A program made the translations under genes and the position numbers. Shown here one piece after another: positions 45,398 to 53,081 of a stretch of 64,000 nt of DNA. The notes under the pieces were generated by a model that was given only the letters and a program-made list of their open reading frames with translations, did no database searches and was not told the origin of the DNA. The stretch's first letter is position 1. Each line of letters begins with the position of its first letter. Source of the stretch: Dokdonella_A soli (lineage in GTDB: Bacteria; Pseudomonadota; Gammaproteobacteria; Xanthomonadales; Rhodanobacteraceae); NCBI RefSeq assembly GCF_039523175.1, contig NZ_BAAAEU010000006.1, positions 496,001-560,000 on the forward strand, written 5' to 3'.

Positions 45398-45695
45398 CGG
45401 TCGGCGCAGGTTTGGGCGGGTTTGCGGCGCCGCGCGCGGCCGCGTCGATGTCGGCGGCGGCCGCATTCACCTCGCCGCGCAGGTCCGCGGCACGCTGCGT
45501 GTCATGGATGGTCTTCTTCAGATCCTCGGCGGCCAGTTCGCGCTCGATTTCGCTGCGCACATTCTGCCAACTGGCGCGCGCTCGGCGCACCAAGGCACCC
45601 GCCGTGCGCGCGACCCGTGGCAGGCGCTCCGGCCCGAGCACAAGCAGGGCCACGACCGCGATCAGCGCGATTTCGCTGAAGCCGATATCGAACAT
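45384..45695 (-). CDS. tatB: Sec-independent protein translocase TatB
   Basis: Predicted 103 residues. MFDIGFSEIALIAVVALLVLGPERLP is the typical single membrane helix and hinge (spread over 1-26), then a long amphipathic helix and a Pro/Ala-rich tail. TatB forms the substrate receptor with TatC. tatA lies 63 bp upstream. Confidence 0.93.
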   Translation of the reverse strand: MFDIGFSEIALIAVVALLVLGPERLPRVARTAGALVRRARASWQNVRSEIERELAAEDLKKTIHDTQRAADLRGEVNAAAADIDAAARGAANPPKPAPTDERT

Positions 45696-45758
45696 GCGTG
45701 TTTCCGGAAAACCTCAGGGAGCGCGGCGTTCGCCGCGCGCGATGACGCGGGGGCGCGT

Positions 45759-45986
45759 CTATTCGACGTGATCGGGCTTGCGCTCACCCGCTGTCGTCTG
45801 CGCTGCCGGCGGCGGATCGGCCTTCAATTGCGGCTGGCCATCAGCGTCGCCGTCCTGCATGCCCTTGCGGAAACTCTTGATTGCGGCGCCGACGTCCTCG
45901 CCGATGTTGCGCAGGCGCTTGGTACCGAACACGAGGGCGACAATCGCCAACACGATCAGCCAATGCCAGATGCTCAAACCGCCCAT
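45759..45986 (-). CDS. tatA: Sec-independent protein translocase TatA
   Basis: Predicted 75 residues. GLSIWHWLIVLAIVALVFGT is the membrane helix, followed by KRLRNIGEDVGAAIKSFRKGM, the TatA amphipathic helix with its FG/TKRLR hinge. TatA polymerises to form the translocation passage. It is the first gene of tatABC. Confidence 0.94.
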   Translation of the reverse strand: MGGLSIWHWLIVLAIVALVFGTKRLRNIGEDVGAAIKSFRKGMQDGDADGQPQLKADPPPAAQTTAGERKPDHVE

Positions 45987-46026
45987 AAAATGCTCTCAGT
46001 ACGAATTGCGGACGCCTAGCGTCACG

Positions 46027-46707
46027 TTACTTTGTAGTGTACTCCTCGAGACGGTCGCGGAAATCGACGACCGCGTTCGGCACGTTGCGGACGCCGCCGT
46101 CGAAGATGCGCCGCGCCGTGACGCCATCGCCATAGACGGCCTGGTTTGCGCTGTTGTCGATGGTGATTGCGGTGCCATCGAGCGCCGCGCCGGCGAACAG
46201 GCCGCGCGCGCGCGAGTACGAGTAGATCTCCGCCTTCAGCTGCGCATCGGTCGACGCCTGCGCGGAACGGCCGACCGGGCCCGCCGCGGCGGAGGCGTCC
46301 GCGCCCAGCGTGAACTTGCCGTGCACGATCGAATCGACGCCACGTTCGGTGCGGAACACCAGGATCACGTCGGTCGAGGAGACGCCGGCCTGGAAACCGA
46401 TGCTGCCGCCGGTCAGGCCGACGAAACTCGGGTTCGACCAGGTGCCGTCGCGCGTCTTCACCGCGATCAGCCCTTCGCCATGCCGGCCGCCGACCACGAA
46501 GCCGGCCTTGATCACGTCCGGTATCACCGCGACCGCGTGCGCGTTCTGCAGCAGGTCCTTCGGGATCGCCTTGTCCGGCGCCTCCATGACCTCCTTGAGC
46601 ACGCGCAGCGCGTTTTCGGCGCGCTTCTGTTCCGCCTCGCCGGCATGGGCCGGCAGTGTGGCGGTCGCAAACAGGGCCAGGATCAGGGTGAACACGGCGC
46701 GATGCAT
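46027..46707 (-). CDS. Exported SYLF (Ysc84) domain protein
   Basis: Predicted 226 residues. A signal peptide (FTLILALFATATLPAHAG) precedes a SYLF lipid-binding domain: IPKDLLQNAHAVAVIPDVIK, GFVVGGRHGEGLI, SIGFQAGVSSTDVILVF and the terminal ARGLFAGAALDGT are typical. Bacterial members sit in the periplasm and probably bind lipids; their role is unclear. ATG at 46707 is used. The gene ends 40 bp before the tatA start and may share transcription with tatABC. Confidence 0.82.
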   Translation of the reverse strand: MHRAVFTLILALFATATLPAHAGEAEQKRAENALRVLKEVMEAPDKAIPKDLLQNAHAVAVIPDVIKAGFVVGGRHGEGLIAVKTRDGTWSNPSFVGLTGGSIGFQAGVSSTDVILVFRTERGVDSIVHGKFTLGADASAAAGPVGRSAQASTDAQLKAEIYSYSRARGLFAGAALDGTAITIDNSANQAVYGDGVTARRIFDGGVRNVPNAVVDFRDRLEEYTTK

Positions 46708-46788
46708 CGGCGTCTCCGGAAGGGATATCGGTCCCAAGTTAGCAGCCGGACCTGAGCCTGCGATGAAGCGCGCAGCGCACGTGAGCGC

Positions 46789-47721
46789 TCACGCGCGCAG
46801 TTGATTCCGACAGCTCCACAAACCCGTCGCCACAAGCAGCGCACCGAGCAAGGTCAATGCCCATGGTGATCCGACGGGCAATCCGGTCGGGTCGATCGCA
46901 CTGCCGGTGCATTGTGCAGGCCCCACGGTAAAGCCCTTCATGCCGACCTGGCGCAGCGAATCCGGGCCGGTGATCGGACCGAGCACGGTGACGGCGCCGG
47001 TCGCGGGATTGATGGTGGCGAGGTCACTCCAGTCCGGAACGGGGTCGGAGTCGTGCTGGGGCGGCACATAGTTGATGACCGCCCAGAGCGTGCCGTCGGC
47101 GTCGAAGCTCATGGAAATCGAATTCACCCAGCGCGTCAGGCCGGGTCCGAAGCTGCCGATCAGGGTCGCCGCGCCGGTCGCCGGGTCGATCCGGTAAAGA
47201 TTGTTGTCACCCTTGCCACCGGCGCCATAGAGCTTGCCGCCACGCGCGACGAGGCCGGTGATCGGGTGTCCGGTCGGGCCGACCAGGGTTGCCGCACCGG
47301 TGCCCTGATCGACGGTCCAGAGCTTGTTCGCGATCGAGGAGGACAAGTAGAGCTTGCCGTCGCAGGCGACGATCATGCTGAGGTCGAGCGCATCGTTGCG
47401 CGCCGGATCGCCCTGACCCGCGAGGCCCAGGCTGCCGAGCACATTCGCGCGACCGCTCGCCGGATCCACCTTCGACAGCAGTTTGAGCCCGCCCGCTACG
47501 GCGTACAGCGTGCCGTCGGCCGCGGTCGTCAGGCCGCTGACGTTGCCGATCCGGACGCCACCATACATGCCGGCAGCACCGATCGCGGTCGCCTGCCGGG
47601 TCACAAGGTCGATCTTGTAGAGCGTGTCGAACGCCTCTCCATAGGCGGTCGTCGCTGCATTCGCGGAGAATGAGGCGACGGCAAGCATCCCTGCTGCCAA
47701 CAAGCAGGTCAGTGGGCGCAT
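46789..47721 (-). CDS. Secreted NHL/beta-propeller-like protein with C-terminal sorting-like tail
   Basis: Predicted 310 residues. A signal peptide (LTCLLAAGMLAVASFSANA) is followed by repeats of about 45 residues with LYxIDPATGAATLIGSFGP patterns (VDPASGRANVLGSLG, VDQGTGAATLVGPTG, INPATGAVTVLGP), suggesting a beta-propeller. The tail is IDPTGLPVGSPWALTLLG followed by a hydrophobic helix and SCRNQLRA, which resembles an IPTL-CTERM or PEP-CTERM sorting signal: short motif, membrane helix, basic end. A matching exosortase-like enzyme is not in the window. Confidence 0.7.
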   Translation of the reverse strand: MRPLTCLLAAGMLAVASFSANAATTAYGEAFDTLYKIDLVTRQATAIGAAGMYGGVRIGNVSGLTTAADGTLYAVAGGLKLLSKVDPASGRANVLGSLGLAGQGDPARNDALDLSMIVACDGKLYLSSSIANKLWTVDQGTGAATLVGPTGHPITGLVARGGKLYGAGGKGDNNLYRIDPATGAATLIGSFGPGLTRWVNSISMSFDADGTLWAVINYVPPQHDSDPVPDWSDLATINPATGAVTVLGPITGPDSLRQVGMKGFTVGPAQCTGSAIDPTGLPVGSPWALTLLGALLVATGLWSCRNQLRA

Positions 47722-47897
47722 GGCGGCATGTTATCGTTATGGCAATCGTCTGCTCCGCGGTGGTCCGCGGTAGCGGCCCGAGTCTATCAGCAATTCCAAG
47801 CCCGTCAAAACCTTAGCCGCAGCGGCCTGCCGCATCGAACCGGGTCATGCGCTCCGGTCGCAGCACGCGCCTTTCGCCGGACCCAGCCCCTCTACCC

Positions 47898-49007
47898 ATG
47901 CCGCGCTATTTCGGACAGCCCAAGCACCGCCACGGCAGCGAGCCGACAGCGGCGGTGCTCCTCGTCAACCTCGGTACGCCGGACGCGCCGACCAAGCGTG
48001 CGGTGCGGCGCTATCTGGCGCAGTTCCTGGCCGATCCGCGCATCGTCGAGCTGCCGCGCTGGCTGTGGCGGCTGGTCCTGCACGGCGTGATCCTGCGCAT
48101 CCGGCCGGCGCACTCGGCTGCGCTGTACGCGAAGATCTGGACGCCGGAAGGCTCGCCGCTGCAGACCGGCACCGCCGCGTTGGCCGCGAAGCTGCAGGCC
48201 GCGCTGCGTGCGCAGCGACCAGGACCGATCCTGGTGCGCCATGCGATGCGCTACGGCAACCCCGGCATCGGGCCTGTGCTGCGCGAACTCGCCGCGAACG
48301 GCGCGCGCCGCGTGCTGGTCGTGCCGCTGTTTCCACAATATTCGGGAACGACCACGGCGTCCGTGTCCGATGCGGTCGGCGCCGAGTTCGCGACCTGGCG
48401 CTGGACGCCAGAACTGCGCTTCGTCACCGATTACCACGCCGAGGCGCGTTACATCGAAGCGCTCGCGCGCAGCGTCGAGGCACACTGGCAGCGGCACGGC
48501 CGTGCGCAGCGCCTGCTGCTGTCCTACCACGGCATCCCGGAGAAGTATTTCCGCGCCGGCGATCCGTACTTCTGCCAGTGCCAGGCGACCGCACGACGCC
48601 TGCGCGAGCGGCTCGACCTGAGCGAGGACGAGGTCATCGTCGCGTTCCAGTCGCGGGTCGGCCGTGCCGCGTGGCTGAAACCGTACACCGAAGCGACGCT
48701 GGACGCGCTGCCCGCTGAGGGCATCAAGCACGTGCAGGTGCTCTGCCCGGGTTTCCCGGTCGATTGCCTGGAAACGCTCGAGGAGATCGCGATCCGCAAC
48801 CATGCGCGCTTCCTGCACGCCGGCGGTGAGCGCTTCGAATACATTCCAGCCTTGAACAGCGGCGACGATCACGTCGGCGCGCTGACCGAGCTGATCCTGC
48901 GTCAGGCCCAGGGCTGGCCCGAGTTCGATCCGGGCTGGGATGCGGCACGCACGTCGGCGCAGCAGAACGCCGCACGCTCACGCTACGAACGCCTGCGCGA
49001 TGGATAA
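47898..49007 (+). CDS. hemH: Ferrochelatase
   Basis: Predicted 369 residues. AVLLVNLGTPDAPT at the N-terminus, PLFPQYSGTTTASV, LLSYHGIPEKYF (metal-binding/catalytic His) and GFPVDCLETLEEI are family signatures. It inserts Fe2+ into protoporphyrin IX to make haem at the inner membrane. The start MPRYF at 47898 has no strong ribosome site; the frame extends upstream to 47847. The downstream hydrolase follows after 170 bp. Confidence 0.95.
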   Translation: MPRYFGQPKHRHGSEPTAAVLLVNLGTPDAPTKRAVRRYLAQFLADPRIVELPRWLWRLVLHGVILRIRPAHSAALYAKIWTPEGSPLQTGTAALAAKLQAALRAQRPGPILVRHAMRYGNPGIGPVLRELAANGARRVLVVPLFPQYSGTTTASVSDAVGAEFATWRWTPELRFVTDYHAEARYIEALARSVEAHWQRHGRAQRLLLSYHGIPEKYFRAGDPYFCQCQATARRLRERLDLSEDEVIVAFQSRVGRAAWLKPYTEATLDALPAEGIKHVQVLCPGFPVDCLETLEEIAIRNHARFLHAGGERFEYIPALNSGDDHVGALTELILRQAQGWPEFDPGWDAARTSAQQNAARSRYERLRDG

Positions 49008-49177
49008 GCTCGCATTGTTCGCACAGCTTCTACTGCGGCCGCCGATCCACTCGGCCGGAGGCGCTCTGCTCCCTCAGGCCGGCTCGACGTACCGTCATGT
49101 ACGCCTTCGTCGCCCTTCAGTCCGCCGAGCGCCCCCGGCCGGCGCCTCGACAGCCTCGCTACGGACCTGCGCAAACA

Positions 49178-50038
49178 ATGCAAGCTATCGCTGAGGAACT
49201 CTCAATCGAGCTGCCGCAGGCGACGCTGGCGGCTAAGCGCTGGGGGGATCCGTCGCTGCCGCCGCTGCTCGCGCTGCACGGCTGGCTTGATAACGCCGGC
49301 AGTTTCGATTTCCTCGCGCCGCGGCTCGCGCGCGACTGGCAGGTCGTCGCGCTCGACCTGCGCGGCCACGGCCGCTCGTCGCATATCGCGACCGGCGCGT
49401 GGTACCACTACGTGGATTATTTCGACGAGCTGCGTGCTGTGCTCGACCACTTCGGCTGGGCGCGTGCGGACCTGCTCGGGCACTCGCTCGGCGGCACGCT
49501 GGCGAGCCTGTTCGCGGCGCTGTATCCGGAGCGCGTCGGCGACCTGCTGCTGATCGAGGCGCTGGGCCCATTGACCACGACGTTCGACGATGCCTTGCCG
49601 CAACTGCGGCGCGCGCTGGACCAGCATGCCGCGTTCGCGGCGCGGCGGCCGCTGCGCGTGTTTCCGGCACTTGATGAGGCCATCGGTGCGCGCGTGACCT
49701 CGAACGACCTCTCGGAACCCGCCGCGCGCGCGATCGTCGAACGCGGCGTCAACACGGTCGAAGGCGGTTTCGTCTGGTCCAGCGATCCGCGGCTCACGCT
49801 GGCGAGTCCGCAGCGCTATACCGAAGCGCAGGTGCTGGCGATGCTGGCCGGCATCCGCGCGCGCACCTTGCTGGTGCTCGCCGATCCGGCGACCAGCTAC
49901 CTGCCGAGTGCGATGATGGACGCGCGCGCCGCACAGGTCGCCGACATCCGCGTGGTGCGGCTACCGGGTCATCATCATCTGCATATGGAAGAGGCGGCAG
50001 CGGTTGCGGACGCGATCAACGCGTTTCGCACACGTTGA
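49178..50038 (+). CDS. Alpha/beta hydrolase
   Basis: Predicted 286 residues. Oxyanion loop LLALHGWLDNAGSF, LDLRGHGRSSH, nucleophile elbow LLGHSLGGTLASL and the terminal PGHHHLHMEE (catalytic His) define a complete alpha/beta-hydrolase core with a small lid domain. It is similar to MhpC/YbfF-type hydrolases; the ester or other substrate is unknown. ATG at 49178 is preferred; the frame continues upstream to 49097. Confidence 0.82.
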   Translation: MQAIAEELSIELPQATLAAKRWGDPSLPPLLALHGWLDNAGSFDFLAPRLARDWQVVALDLRGHGRSSHIATGAWYHYVDYFDELRAVLDHFGWARADLLGHSLGGTLASLFAALYPERVGDLLLIEALGPLTTTFDDALPQLRRALDQHAAFAARRPLRVFPALDEAIGARVTSNDLSEPAARAIVERGVNTVEGGFVWSSDPRLTLASPQRYTEAQVLAMLAGIRARTLLVLADPATSYLPSAMMDARAAQVADIRVVRLPGHHHLHMEEAAAVADAINAFRTR

Positions 50039-50058
50039 CCGCGACGTGGCTTGGCAGG

Positions 50059-50111
50059 AGCGGCTTCAGCCGCGATGCCTTTGGTCGAAAAGCATCGCGG
50101 CTGAAGCCGCT
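50059..50111. repeat. REP-type palindrome (GCGGCTTCAGCCGC core)
   Basis: A perfect 20-bp inverted repeat, AGCGGCTTCAGCCGCGATGC at 50059-50078 with its complement at 50092-50111, has a 13-bp spacer. Sequences of the form GGAGCGGCTTCAGCCGCGA are a known dispersed palindrome of Pseudomonas and Xanthomonad genomes. It lies between the convergent hydrolase and YgjP-type gene and may also act as a terminator. Confidence 0.8.
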
Positions 50112-50134
50112 CTACAGAATCTACAAGGCTTCGC

Positions 50135-50899
50135 TCAATCCAGCGGCGCGTGGATCAGGCGCGTCAACTCCGCTTTCAGGGCCTGACCGTGGATGCGCAG
50201 CCAGTCGCGTTGTTCGCGCCAGTCCGGATACAGGCTCTCAACCAGCGCCCAGAAGCGCGGCGAGTGGCTGCGGATGCGCAGGTGACACAGTTCATGCACG
50301 ACCACGTAGCGCAACGCGGCCGGCGGTGCGAGCGCGAGCGCGAGGTCGAGCGTGACGCGGTCGCGCGTGTCGAGGCTGCCCCACAGGCTCTTCAGCGGAC
50401 GCAGTTTGATCGCGGTCGGCGCACGCCCGAGTTCCGGACAGTAGCGGGCGAGATAGCGGCTGACGTCGCGACGGATCTGCGCTTCGAGGAACGAGCGCAG
50501 CAGCGCGCGTGCGGCCGGCAGCGTCGACTTGCCGTGCGGACGCGGCAAGGTCAGCACGAGACGGTCATCGAGCTGTTCGATCTGCGGATACGCGCCGTCG
50601 CGCCACGACAGGCGCGTGGTCTCGCCGCGCAGCGGCATCACGGTCGCCGCGCCGGGCTTCAGCGGCGGCGGCGCGGAACCGAGGTTGAGCTCGTCGAGCT
50701 TGCGTTCGAGCCACTCGCCGTGTTTGCGCAGGAATGCGAACACCTGCGCCGGATGCGTGCCTTCGGGATAGGTGACGCGTGCACCACCGGGCGTCACGGT
50801 CAGGCGCAGCCGGCGCGCCCGCGGGTGGCTCTTGCGCAGCACCTTGATCGTGTCGCCCGCCGTAGTGGCCAGTTCAAGGTAGTTGTTCGCAAGATCCAC
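50135..50899 (-). CDS. YgjP-type (M48-like) metallopeptidase family protein
   Basis: Predicted 254 residues. The C-terminal zinc site YVVVHELCHLRIRSHSPRFW (HExxH with a further His) and DWREQRDWL match YgjP/DUF45 proteins. The N-terminal half (RRLRLTVTPGGARVTYPEG, FLRKHGEWLERKL) is also family-typical. Members are putative zinc peptidases, sometimes linked to restriction-modification or nucleotide metabolism, with unclear substrate. GTG at 50899 with GGAG 8 nt upstream is preferred; the frame continues to 50962, which would overlap rdgC. Confidence 0.8.
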   Translation of the reverse strand: MDLANNYLELATTAGDTIKVLRKSHPRARRLRLTVTPGGARVTYPEGTHPAQVFAFLRKHGEWLERKLDELNLGSAPPPLKPGAATVMPLRGETTRLSWRDGAYPQIEQLDDRLVLTLPRPHGKSTLPAARALLRSFLEAQIRRDVSRYLARYCPELGRAPTAIKLRPLKSLWGSLDTRDRVTLDLALALAPPAALRYVVVHELCHLRIRSHSPRFWALVESLYPDWREQRDWLRIHGQALKAELTRLIHAPLD

Positions 50900-50930
50900 T
50901 TCTTCTTCTCCAGCCGACCCGCCGATGGCG

Positions 50931-51848
50931 CTAGTCGCGCTCGCCCGGACGGGGCAATCCAAACCATTTTTCCAGGTACCCGAACAGGTTCGTGAGTTCG
51001 AGCGTCATCAACGCAAAGCTGGCATCCAGTTCGGCGCGTGCCGATTCCGCGGTGCCCTCGCCAAGCTGGTCGAGAACCACATCCAGGAACTTGAGCTTGC
51101 GCACGACGAGGTCCTCGCCGAGCACGAAGCTGATGCGTTCGTCGAACACGAGGCCAAGCTGAAACACCTGCTTGCCTGACTTCAGATGCTCCCTGACTTC
51201 GTCCGATTCAAGGTCCTGGCGGCGGCAGCGGACCACCGCGCCGGCCTCGGCCGGATCGCGCAGTTCGCATTCTTCGCCGAGGACCAATCCTTCCGGCAGC
51301 TTGCCACCAATCAACCAGTCCGTCATCAGCGCCCGGGGGGATTCCTCGGGGGCCATCGGGGTGGCCGGAAAGCGGCCCAGCGCCTCACGAATCTGGCTGA
51401 CCGCGTCCTCAGCCGCCTTGCGGCTGGCGCTGTCGACGACGAACCAACCGTTGTCCGCGTCCAGATAAGCAGAGAGTCGTGACGGGCGTATGAAGGCGCG
51501 CGGCAGGAGTTCTGAAATCACCTCTTCTTTCAAGCGCTTGCGTTCTTTTGCGCCGATCCGGCGGCCTTCCTTCTCGGCGATCTTCGCGAGCCGGTCGGAC
51601 AGTTCCTCGTTGACGACGACGGACGGCAGCAGGCGCTCCTCGGCGCCAATCGTGACCAGGCTGAATGCACCAATCTGGTGCAACAGCTCCTCGCTGTCGC
51701 GGCCGAAGGGCGACACGAAGCCGCGCGTCGCGAGCTCCAGCGGGCCGCACTCGCGCAGGCGCTGCGAATCGAGTTCCTTTTCGAGTTTCTTGAGGGATTT
51801 GCTGGTGCTTTCGGGGAAACGGAACAGGCTGAGGTTGCGAAAGAACAT
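50931..51848 (-). CDS. rdgC: Recombination-associated protein RdgC
   Basis: Predicted 305 residues, normal length. MFFRNLSLFRFP at the N-terminus, RGFVSPFGRDSEEL, LLPSVVVNEELSDRLA, LTDWLIGG-like MTDWLIGGKLP and the C-terminal ELTNLFGYLEKWFG are conserved in RdgC, a ring-shaped DNA-binding protein that restrains RecA. The YgjP-type gene follows after 31 bp. Confidence 0.94.
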   Translation of the reverse strand: MFFRNLSLFRFPESTSKSLKKLEKELDSQRLRECGPLELATRGFVSPFGRDSEELLHQIGAFSLVTIGAEERLLPSVVVNEELSDRLAKIAEKEGRRIGAKERKRLKEEVISELLPRAFIRPSRLSAYLDADNGWFVVDSASRKAAEDAVSQIREALGRFPATPMAPEESPRALMTDWLIGGKLPEGLVLGEECELRDPAEAGAVVRCRRQDLESDEVREHLKSGKQVFQLGLVFDERISFVLGEDLVVRKLKFLDVVLDQLGEGTAESARAELDASFALMTLELTNLFGYLEKWFGLPRPGERD

Positions 51849-51895
51849 GGTTTTGAGGGCCGAGGGCTGAGGGCGTGAGCCAGGGAATATTTGTC

Positions 51896-51974
51896 GTCGT
51901 TCCGGCGCAGGCCGGAACCCAGTGCCTTCAGCGAAGTGCGAAAGATGCTGGGTCCCGGCCTGCGCCGGGACGAC
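51896..51974. repeat. Dispersed 27-bp inverted repeat (TTCCGGCGCAGGCCGGAA type)
   Basis: The arms 51896-51922 and 51948-51974 match at 25 of 27 bases, and both mismatches still allow G-U pairing in RNA. The core TTCCGGCGCAGGCCGGAA and the outer CGTC/GACG ends are like an abundant palindromic repeat of Xanthomonads and many other proteobacteria. It separates the minus-strand ttcA and rdgC genes. Confidence 0.8.
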
Positions 51975-51989
51975 GGAGGGTGGGGGTTG

Positions 51990-52850
51990 TCAGGCCGAAT
52001 CGTGCTCGCGACCCGCGAGCCACGCCTGCGCATCCGTGCGCGGCAAATCGTCGCGCGCACCGAGCCCGGCGAAATCGAACAGGTCGGTGTCGGCCAGATG
52101 CGAGGGCTCGACCTTGCCGAGCGCGCGGAAGATCGTCTCGATGCGGCCCGGGAACTTCTTCTCCCACTCGGCCAGCATCGCCTTGATCGCCTTGCGCTGC
52201 AGGTTCTCCTGCGAGCCGCACAGATTGCACGGCATGATCGGGAATGCGCACTGCTCCGCGTACTCGGCGATGTCGCTCTCGGCGCAGTACGCGAGCGGGC
52301 GGATCAGGATGTTGCGGCCGTCGTCCGAACGCAGCTTGGCCGGCATTGCCTTCAGCGTGCCCTGGTGGAACAGGTTCAGGAACAGCGTCTCGACGATGTC
52401 GTCACGGTGGTGGCCGAGCGCGATCTTGGTGAAGCCATTCTCGGCCGCGAACGTGTACAGCGAACCGCGGCGCAGCCGCGAGCACAGGCTGCACATCGTT
52501 TTGCCTTCCGGGATCACGCGCTTGACGACGCTGTAGGTGTCCTGCTCGAGGATATGAAACGGTACGCCGAGCGCACGCAGGTACGTCGGCAGCACGTCGG
52601 GATCGTAGCCCGGCTGCTTCTGGTCAAGATGCACCGCGGCCAGCTCGAAGCGCACCGGCGCCTTCGCTTGCAGCTTCAGCAGGATGTCCAGCAGGGTGTA
52701 GGAATCCTTGCCGCCGGACAGGCAGACCATCACGCGATCGCCGTCCTCGATCATGTTGAAGTCCGCGATCGCCTGACCGACTTGATGGCGCAGGCGCTTG
52801 GCCAGCTTGCCGGCTTCGTATGCGTGCTTGCGGGCGAGGATCGCGTTCAT
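51990..52850 (-). CDS. ttcA: tRNA 2-thiocytidine(32) synthetase TtcA
   Basis: Predicted 286 residues. The PP-loop VCLSGGKDSYTLLD binds ATP; CSLCSRLRRG and MPCNLCGSQEN carry the two CxxC pairs that hold the 4Fe-4S cluster; GHHRDDIVETLFLNLF is conserved. It thiolates cytidine 32 in some tRNAs. The start at 52850 matches the family. It reads away from the transketolase gene (231-bp gap). Confidence 0.95.
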   Translation of the reverse strand: MNAILARKHAYEAGKLAKRLRHQVGQAIADFNMIEDGDRVMVCLSGGKDSYTLLDILLKLQAKAPVRFELAAVHLDQKQPGYDPDVLPTYLRALGVPFHILEQDTYSVVKRVIPEGKTMCSLCSRLRRGSLYTFAAENGFTKIALGHHRDDIVETLFLNLFHQGTLKAMPAKLRSDDGRNILIRPLAYCAESDIAEYAEQCAFPIMPCNLCGSQENLQRKAIKAMLAEWEKKFPGRIETIFRALGKVEPSHLADTDLFDFAGLGARDDLPRTDAQAWLAGREHDSA

Positions 52851-53081
52851 CAGCCGCGCATTGTAGTCGTCGCGGTCTCAAGTTCCGAGATCCGCACGCC
52901 TGCAAACGGCGGCCCTTCACTTTCGCCGCCGCCGCCGATACGGCAAAATTCGCCATTCTTTCCGCGCCGACATTCGCCGTCCGGCGCGCCGGGACGGAAC
53001 CCGAGCATCCCCTTCACGCCGTTCGTCTGCCGCGTTCCCGAACGCTCGCGGCAAGGCATTGCATATCTTGGAGCGCGTCGC

